A stretch of 64,000 nt of DNA, taken from assembly GCF_036320965.1 (NCBI RefSeq), contig NC_092276.1, positions 8,758,023 to 8,822,022 of the forward strand, in the 5' to 3' direction. Position numbers and translations under genes: made by a program. Source of the DNA: Panulirus ornatus. Taxonomy: Eukaryota; Arthropoda; Malacostraca; Decapoda; Palinuridae. Positions 61,101 through 64,000 of the stretch are shown in pieces; within the stretch, counting starts at the first letter, position 1, and the number at the start of each line of letters is the position of its first letter. The notes below the pieces were generated by a model. The model saw only the letters and a list, made by a program, of their open reading frames with translations, made no database searches and was not told the origin of the DNA.

Positions 61101-63869
61101 GACGTTCGTGTACTTGGAGACGTATTTCTTCAGCTCTTTATCACAGGAAAGGAATTTAGATTTCGTAATTAGCCTTTGCCTGTTATCTGAAGGTTTTAGT
61201 CGTGGTAGGCGTCATAAAAATAGTCTGAGGTGAAATCTTTTTTTTTTTTTTTGCTTCTATCTGCAGAAGTTCCTCAGTGTGACAACACTACAGCCTGCAG
61301 GTTTCATCGTGGGCATTTCAATGTGGTATTTTGCTTTAAGAGGAGTGAGATCTTCCACTCACTCTTGGTTGATCTAGACGTGTCGTATGTGAAGCCTTTA
61401 CTCTAGCCCTTGCTTACAGAGGTTCCTCAGTGTGACAACACCACAGCCTGCAGGTTTCAGCGTGGGTATTGTTCAGATGGCTGTAGTGTGGGCGAGAAGA
61501 CTGTCCAAGGTCTGTGTGAGCCTGATGACGTCTGCGTCTGCTGTGTACCTGGTGAGTTAAGATTGCAGTACATTAGCTGAAAATCTGTAGTTAGGTATTA
61601 TCATCCGGAGGCTTCATATAACCAGGGATAAGTTTGAAAAAGATGAAAAAAATGGTATTTTAATCTCTTGGGGTTTACAAACGTTGATGGAACTCGAGAG
61701 AAGGGAAAAATGTGTTATTTTTCGACACTTTCGAGTGGCATGAGGCATATTACGGCGGTGTGATAATGGGAGGAAATTAAACGTCTGTGAATGTTCGATA
61801 TTTTTCTTTTCCCCCTCTAAGAGAACGCTTTAATGCGAAGGTCTGTAAAGAACAGACTTAAAAATTCTTAGAAGAAAATGCTAATAACGTGCCGTCCGGA
61901 ATTGCTAGTAGTGTTTAGAAATGCTCCAGCCTTTTTGTACATTAATTTCTCTTACCTCGATTGAATGTCGCATTCTTGGTAATTCTCTTGTCCATTTCTT
62001 TGAATATTTTTTTGTAATGGAGCAGCGAGACACTGAAGACGTATCATTAAACCATTACCGCAATTTGAAAATCAAATTTGCCTTTAAGAAATGATATTTT
62101 TGACTCTGCAAAAAGTTCCTTTCTCCTGTAGTCTGTTTAGTTATATATTTTAATGCCAGAACGATTTTTCAGACGAAATTCGTAGCAGATAATCTTTCGA
62201 AACCGTTAATACAGCGGGTCTGTCGTGTTAAAAGTAAATTTCAGGTTTCTAGTGAAGCAGAGGGACACAAAATGGGTTATCAGATTCGTTGGAGCTTAAA
62301 GTAGATTAAATGATTTTCCACTTGTATCAAAGCAGTGACTTGCTAGTTACCAAGTACCGGACGAGATGTGTCAACTGATAAATACTTCTAACTAGCACAT
62401 TAGGAGAACCTTCCCTTATCTTTAAAAGTCTTGTAGAGTCTATAACTTTATTATAGAAATGGCAGAAAACTGTTTAGGTTTTGAAAATCCTGTTTCATAA
62501 TTCCCTTCTCTTTGCCTTTGTAACATTTTCTTTAAAGAAATGATAGAAAATAGTTTAGGATTTCAAAAACTTAGGTTTCATGAAGTCCCTTCTCTTGCCC
62601 CCTACAGGGCCAGATTCGTGCACAAACACAGTAGCATGTGTACATACAAATGGTTATTGTGCAGACTACTGTAGTGTTGGCGAGAACCCTATCCATGAGC
62701 TGTGTGAGGGCAGCTGCGTCTGCTGTGTTAAAGGTAAGGTCCTCCTCGGTTCCTTTGCACTTCCATCGCTCGTCAGAGAGGGTATCATTGCATGCTGTAC
62801 AGTTTAAGGTTCTTGAGAGAGTTGGGATTTGAAGATAGGATTGGTCAGTTGGCGATAGTGTAATGTAAGTATATGGTATGATGAAAATGTTAATTGAAGA
62901 ACTGGAAATTTGCTTAATTACGTAGCCTGCAAGCGTTGGATGATCAAGGAAAGGCTATATTGGGATTGTGATAAGGGGTTCAGCTGGTCTAATTATGTGG
63001 GAAAATATTAAAATCAAAGTAGAAAATCTAAAGTTTTAGATTACTATCGGCATACGTAAGATTTCGATGAACGTAAATGGATTTAAATCTAAGGAAAGCT
63101 TGATATATTTCGAAATTTTCATGATCGTTTCTCCTGTTTGGCTGGACAATTTTTTTTTTTTTTTTTAGGGCTCTAGTCCCTTGCAGTCTTCTAAGGAAAG
63201 TTCATAAGCCTAAATGAATCAAATCTTGTTCACGAATTCAACCCATGGAAGTTTAATACACATTACTAACGTAGTGAAGGCTGTCGAAAAGCCTGGCTAT
63301 CGTTAATTGCAAGGCAACCTACCAGACGTGTAACCCCTTCAAATTTTGTTCTTGTTAGGAATACATCTTTAAATTCTTTTGGGTTAAATATCATTTGCTC
63401 TCTCAAAACTTGTAAGTATAATAAACTTTTTTTTTCCTCGGTTCATAATAGTAGGTATGTATGAGAATTTCTCAAGAGACTTTAGTCTCTTTACCCACAA
63501 AGCAATATGCCTAAGTTTGTTGAAGATGGATAATGATAGATCATAGTCTGGTGCTAATGATAAAAAACCGTATTTTCTCATTGTAAGGTTATGATCTATA
63601 AAGACGTTCAAATGACTCTAGGTGAGTTTATAAAGTGAATGAATCTTAAGTTGTATGGGGTACTTTTGAATCAAACTTTACAGCAAAGTACTATTATTTC
63701 ATAAAATTTGTGGTTTCTAATGAACTTTGAAAGAAATAAAATGCCACTTGTATGAAAAGGAAACCTGAGGACTTTGTTTTTCTTATACGATTCTTGAATC
63801 TAACTTTATCATGATATCGTGTTAACACGTCCTTGTATGATTTCAGATGCCCCGACTTATGGCTCATAA
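39556..63869 (+). CDS. Secreted mosaic cysteine-rich protein: signal peptide, VWC, WAP and 15 CSab-like modules (22 exons)
   Basis: I assembled this gene by hand; I know no named orthologue. Seen: 22 exons with GT/AG borders and compatible phases, giving about 958 codons if the one-base lesion of exon 9 is ignored (914 if exon 9 is skipped). Order: signal peptide (residues 1-33), two C-x5-CC-x11-CC-x4-CC-x2-C modules and a third CC-rich exon (about 38-181), VWC-like domain (182-256), WAP domain (256-299), fifteen eight-cysteine modules of 42-45 residues (300 to the end), tail DAPTYGS and stop. Known: WAP domains occur in crustacean crustins and in protease inhibitors, VWC domains in extracellular binding proteins, and CxxxC/CxC spacing marks CSab defensin-like folds. 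Inferred: an extracellular, haemolymph or secretory product with a defence, inhibitor or matrix role. No transmembrane segment or free-peptide processing site is conserved. A polyadenylation signal is not visible before the window ends. Confidence 0.85.
40040..40910 (-). mobile_element. CR1/Jockey-like LINE RT relic in intron 1, minus strand
   Basis: The minus strand at about 40,440-40,510 encodes GVPQESILGPILFIIYINDL, the classic RT motif of CR1/Jockey-like LINEs, with Glu replacing Gly after GVPQ. Flanking sequence continues similar but with many frameshifts. No intact ORF. Confidence 0.85.
41360..41760 (+). mobile_element. RTE-like LINE 3' tail, intron 1
   Basis: CAGTGGATTGAACCAAGCAA, AAGCGTCTAGGGTAAATCAT, GGGAGCTGTGGTTTCGGTGC and the end GGGCCATTCTTCGTCTGTTT + CCCTGCGCTTCCTCACTGAC follow the order of the LINE tail at 31.4 kb. 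No coding part. Confidence 0.8.
42838..42994 (-). mobile_element. Short non-autonomous element, truncated copy 5, minus
   Basis: Begins after a TA tract (42,812-42,838) with AACTATTCACCATTTCCCGC and stops at CCAGCCCCCCGCTC, lacking about 75 bp of the 5' end. The join to TA repeats at 42,995 is abrupt. Confidence 0.85.
42995..43185. repeat. TA-rich tandem repeat, about 55-bp unit
   Basis: ACATATTAGGTTATACCTTT plus ACTATATATA is repeated four times with variable TA runs. Confidence 0.93.
43231..43371 (+). CDS. Exon 2: CC-rich module, copy a
   Basis: Phase 1-1, 141 nt. Cysteine pattern C-x5-CC-x11-CC-x4-CC-x2-C, with core SEEFEACCSEIGCCTDC. Acceptor CTTGTCCTGAG, donor GCGG|GTGAGT. I do not recognise this module, but exon 3 repeats its spacing exactly. 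Confidence 0.85.
43506..43640 (+). CDS. Exon 3: CC-rich module, copy b
   Basis: Phase 1-1, 135 nt. Same spacing as exon 2 (C-x5-CC-x11-CC-x4-CC-x2-C), with core SEEFHKCCFEHGCCPLC. Clearly a tandem duplicate of exon 2, separated by an intron of only 134 bp. Donor GACG|GTGAGT. Confidence 0.87.
43741..43900. repeat. Intronic tandem repeat, about 53-bp unit, 3 copies
   Basis: TTCATAATAGGTTNCAGTA + GGTGGAAGGMATTGC recurs three times in intron 3. Confidence 0.9.
44010..44165 (+). CDS. Exon 4: third CC-rich segment and linker
   Basis: Phase 1-1, 156 nt. CC-x17-CC-x4-C, then a cysteine-free, proline- and lysine-containing linker (LIPIRPYLKAVIVPIKKPSS) leading to the VWC exon. Acceptor GCCTTCCAG, donor AGCA|GTGAGT. 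Five cysteines leave an odd count, so pairing across exons is likely. Confidence 0.82.
44471..44693 (+). CDS. Exon 5: VWC-like domain
   Basis: 223 nt, phase 1 to 2. Eleven cysteines with the VWC hallmarks WLDTPCTLCKCKDG (CxxCxC and a following Gly) and CCPSWNC near the end. The VWC family is an extracellular protein-binding module. The exon ends CTCGT|GTAAGT, and the phase change is matched by exon 6. Confidence 0.88.
45606..45990. repeat. Degenerate tandem repeat in intron 5, about 60-bp unit, 6 copies
   Basis: GTATAGACTCGTTCACT, GAGTATATGAAA and TTGTCATTCTGATATATTGT recur with growing divergence. Confidence 0.9.
46061..46191 (+). CDS. Exon 6: WAP four-disulphide-core domain
   Basis: 131 nt, phase 2 to 1. 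Eight cysteines spaced C-x9-C-x6-C-x5-C-x5-CC-x4-C-x3-C, with CPDP at the start, HHDSDCPPGHQCC in the middle and CGKEC at the end. This is a typical WAP domain as found in crustins and in serine-protease inhibitors. Acceptor TGTATTCCAG, donor CCAG|GTAAGA. Confidence 0.93.
46859..46987 (+). CDS. Exon 7: eight-Cys module 1 (type B)
   Basis: 129 nt, phase 1-1. Spacing C-x5-C-x6-C-x3-C-x10-C-x4-C-x-CC, ending CDGEHCLCCVSG. Acceptor CATTTCCAG, donor TCTG|GTGAGT. Confidence 0.85.
47380..47960 (-). mobile_element. CR1/Jockey-like LINE RT fragment in intron 7, minus strand
   Basis: The minus strand encodes NVMPIHKKGIQDD followed by YKQVSLTNMVC, matching the RT entry motif VPIFKKG...NYRPVSLTSVVCK. 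The upstream part (47,700-47,890) is also protein-like. Degenerate and 3'-truncated at the RT core. Confidence 0.82.
48152..48380 (+). mobile_element. Short non-autonomous element, copy 6, intron 7
   Basis: Full-length plus-strand copy from CCCTGGGGATAGGGGAGAAA to GGGAAATGGCGAATAGTATG, ending 70 bp before exon 8. Confidence 0.88.
48450..48581 (+). CDS. Exon 8: eight-Cys module 2 (type B)
   Basis: 132 nt, phase 1-1. C-x5-C-x6-C-x3-C-x10-C-x4-C-x-CC, rich in Arg in the C4-C5 loop (SRGDRRVRGL). Acceptor AAACTTTAG, donor CCAG|GTGAGT. Confidence 0.87.
48818..48948 (+). CDS. Exon 9: eight-Cys module 3 (type A) with a 1-bp frameshift
   Basis: 131 nt where every sister exon is a multiple of three. 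The first part reads SDRCDVDTTSCRVK in the entering frame. The rest (GGHCDRRCSRDEDPVRHLC and onward) is read only after a one-base loss at about 48,859-48,863, where exon 13 has AAGGGAGGC. All eight cysteine codons persist across the two frames. Splice sites are intact. Either a sequencing/assembly indel or a recent lesion. Skipping the exon keeps the downstream frame. Confidence 0.8.
49183..49314 (+). CDS. Exon 10: eight-Cys module 4 (type A)
   Basis: 132 nt, phase 1-1. C-x6-C-x6-C-x3-C-x10-C-x4-C-x-CC with KHLCNTEDCVCC, intact where its neighbour exon 9 is broken. Acceptor CACCATTGCAG, donor TCAA|GTAAGG. Confidence 0.88.
49985..50113 (+). CDS. Exon 11: eight-Cys module 5 (type B)
   Basis: 129 nt, phase 1-1, C-x5-C-x6-C-x3-C-x10-C-x4-C-x-CC. 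The loop carries NGECAKRC and RPGENAEKGLC. Donor CCAG|GTAATT. Confidence 0.88.
50145..50368 (-). mobile_element. Short non-autonomous element, copy 7, intron 11
   Basis: Full-length minus-strand copy inserted only 32 bp downstream of the exon 11 donor. Confidence 0.88.
50645..50770 (+). CDS. Exon 12: eight-Cys module 6 (type B, short C5-C6 loop)
   Basis: 126 nt, phase 1-1. C-x5-C-x6-C-x3-C-x10-C-x3-C-x-CC. The C5-C6 loop (ERD) is one residue shorter than usual. Donor GAAG|GTGAGT. Confidence 0.88.
51346..51477 (+). CDS. Exon 13: eight-Cys module 7 (type A)
   Basis: 132 nt, phase 1-1. DTFACRMKGGHCDQTCGRDE is nearly identical to exon 17, implying recent duplication. Acceptor CGTTGCAG, donor CCAA|GTAAGT. 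Confidence 0.9.
51478..52320 (+). other. Intron 13 with a short triplicated segment
   Basis: The segment AATTTCTAGTCTGGAAACTT recurs three times at 51,496-51,600. The remainder includes unrecognised sequence, with no extra exon. Confidence 0.7.
52321..52449 (+). CDS. Exon 14: eight-Cys module 8 (type B)
   Basis: 129 nt, phase 1-1, C-x5-C-x6-C-x3-C-x10-C-x4-C-x-CC; YHGLCETKDCVCC. Acceptor AATTCTTCAG, donor CCAG|GTAAGG. It is followed by a 1.2-kb AT-rich intron without recognised features. Confidence 0.88.
53695..53826 (+). CDS. Exon 15: eight-Cys module 9 (type A)
   Basis: 132 nt, phase 1-1. TTFACHTKGGHCGRACGDGE, with C-x6 first loop. Acceptor TTCTGTACAG, donor CCAC|GTAAGT. Confidence 0.88.
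53970..54313. repeat. Tandem duplication of about 172 bp in intron 15
   Basis: CGCCATTGGTTRAATTACTA...TTCACTTGTCAAWATYACAC is repeated twice with about 88% identity by eye. Confidence 0.93.
54436..54564 (+). CDS. Exon 16: eight-Cys module 10 (type B)
   Basis: 129 nt, phase 1-1. GLGGQCSDACGRGTKPLLGV between C2 and C5, ending CETPDCRCC. Acceptor CTCCTCCAG, donor CCAG|GTAAGC. Confidence 0.88.
55055..55570 (+). mobile_element. CR1/Jockey-like LINE RT relic in intron 16
   Basis: TSGVVQGLDLKPVL matches TSGVPQGSVLGPVLF. It is followed by NDID and then FADRTKLV, in which the second catalytic Asp of FADDTK is Arg. Further downstream similarity is eroded. Dead copy in sense orientation. Confidence 0.75.
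55869..56000 (+). CDS. Exon 17: eight-Cys module 11 (type A)
   Basis: 132 nt, phase 1-1. DTFACRMKDGHCDQTCGRDE and CHTQDCFCC. Acceptor CTCCATTGCAG shared with exon 10, donor CCAC|GTAAGT. The first loop is C-x6-C. Confidence 0.9.
56001..57551 (+). other. Intron 17, 5' 1.5 kb: nothing recognised
   Basis: Unique sequence without an extra module exon on inspection. Confidence 0.5.
57552..57779 (-). mobile_element. Short non-autonomous element, copy 8, intron 17
   Basis: Full-length minus-strand copy from CATACTATTTGCCATTTCCC to CCCTTATCCCCAGGGATA, ending 78 bp before exon 18. Confidence 0.88.
57858..57986 (+). CDS. Exon 18: eight-Cys module 12 (type B)
   Basis: 129 nt, phase 1-1. CQRHQGHCASECGLREDPVH then GLCESEHCVCC. 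Acceptor TCCTTCTCCAG, donor CCAC|GTGAGT. Confidence 0.88.
58609..60342 (-). mobile_element. RTE-like LINE insertion, antisense, with 13-bp target-site duplication
   Basis: A minus-strand copy with a poly-A/T end at 58,609-58,628, the tail GTCGCTGTCTCCCGCGTTTG, and the RT read from 60,250 down to 58,816 in several frames (GYEVPEDWRN-type entry, GRVLIERVKACTEHQIGEEQ, LLFADDTALVADS, RPNWRWKDGVKKI). Flanks 58,596-58,608 and 60,343-60,355 are both TTTCCACACTTTA, a perfect 13-bp duplication. 5'-truncated; frameshifts near 59,740-59,860 and 59,060-59,290. High identity to the 30-kb copy suggests recent activity of the family. Confidence 0.93.
60498..60632 (+). CDS. Exon 19: eight-Cys module 13 (type B)
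   Basis: 135 nt, phase 1-1; two extra residues precede the first cysteine. HSLGGQCAKECDRGSNPVHG. Acceptor ACCTTGACACAG, donor CCAA|GTGAGT. Also open in a second frame by chance. Confidence 0.88.
61267..61317 (+). pseudogene. 5' half-copy of exon 20 (broken module)
   Basis: Preceded by its own acceptor CTATCTGCAG, it matches the first 50 bp of exon 20 at about 95% (VPQCDNTTACRF codons), then diverges completely after the second cysteine. No donor and no further cysteine pattern follow; the frame meets TAG near 61,405. A truncated exon duplication. Confidence 0.88.
61420..61551 (+). CDS. Exon 20: eight-Cys module 14 (type B, long C5-C6 loop)
   Basis: 132 nt, phase 1-1. C-x5-C-x6-C-x3-C-x10-C-x5-C-x-CC; the EPDDV loop is one residue longer than usual. 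Acceptor TTGCTTACAG, donor CCTG|GTGAGT. Confidence 0.88.
62608..62733 (+). CDS. Exon 21: eight-Cys module 15 (type B, short C5-C6 loop)
   Basis: 126 nt, phase 1-1. C-x5-C-x6-C-x3-C-x10-C-x3-C-x-CC; NGYCADYCSVGENPIHELCE. Acceptor CCCCCTACAG, donor AAAG|GTAAGG. Confidence 0.88.
63847..63869 (+). CDS. Exon 22: last seven codons and stop
   Basis: Acceptor GTATGATTTCAG followed in phase 1 by codons for DAPTYGS and TAA at 63,867-63,869. The phase fits exon 21. No AATAAA is seen in the remaining 130 bp, so the 3' end lies beyond the window. Less certain than other exons because it is short and has no homologue here. Confidence 0.65.
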
Positions 63870-64000
63870 TTGACAACGTCACCAGTAGATGCACCCACAC
63901 TGCTGATCTGTTGACACGCAACTCTACCGTTAACAGACTTCTGTTCATGAGAGAAGCTTTGCCCAAATCATAATGTAAATAGTCACGGACGTTATGTAAT

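Noticed and set aside
61318..61419. Continuation of the 61,267 half-exon as an alternative exon
   Set aside because: Runs to a TAG with no donor and no cysteine pattern.
46859..62733. Modules as WAP, TIL or EGF domains
   Set aside because: WAP needs C-x5-CC in the middle, and EGF/TIL spacing differs. The modules have CxxxC and a terminal CxCC. Beta-defensin spacing (using C2-C5, C7, C8) remains a weaker alternative to CSab.

Overview
This window looks like nuclear DNA of a decapod crustacean. Microsatellites are very dense, and the dispersed repeats (an RTE-like LINE with a GCGCTACCTCGC...GCGGGAGACAGCGAC tail, a short element ending in GGGAAATGGCGAATAGTATG, and tRNA-derived SINEs) are of a kind I associate with decapods. 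Genes have short exons with GT/AG introns. I cannot name the species; spiny-lobster or similar decapod is only a guess. No rRNA, CRISPR, operon or bacterial feature is present.

Positions 1 to about 38.5 kb are a gene-poor archipelago of repeats. There are (CT), (CA), (GA) and (TA) tracts, a dozen minisatellites with units of about 12 to 48 bp (the largest is about 3.1 kb at 13.5-16.6 kb), LINE fragments of two groups, a decayed PIF/Harbinger transposase (17.2-17.9 kb), tRNA-derived SINEs and several small dispersed families. I find no intact cellular gene there. The long open frames in this half are by-products of tandem repeats.

Positions 39,556 to 63,869 hold one apparently complete coding region of 22 exons on the + strand. 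It was assembled by hand from conserved cysteine spacing, GT/AG sites and matching intron phases. It encodes a secreted mosaic protein of about 958 residues: a signal peptide, two copies of a C-x5-CC-x11-CC-x4-CC-x2-C module, a related cysteine-rich linker exon, a VWC-like domain, a WAP four-disulphide-core domain, then fifteen single-exon copies of an eight-cysteine module, and a seven-residue tail before the stop. The module spacing C-x(5,6)-C-x6-C-x3-C-x10-C-x(3-5)-C-x-CC contains the CxxxC...C...CxC signature of cysteine-stabilised alpha-beta (CSab, defensin-type) folds. All module exons are phase 1-1, so they can be duplicated, shuffled or skipped without breaking the frame.

One module exon (exon 9) carries a one-base deletion, and a half-copy of another lies at 61.27 kb. 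Introns carry LINE and SINE insertions, including an antisense LINE with a 13-bp target-site duplication in the intron before exon 19. The combination of WAP, VWC and a defensin-like tandem array in one secreted chain is the main candidate for an undescribed system. An innate-immune or protease-inhibitor role is inference only.
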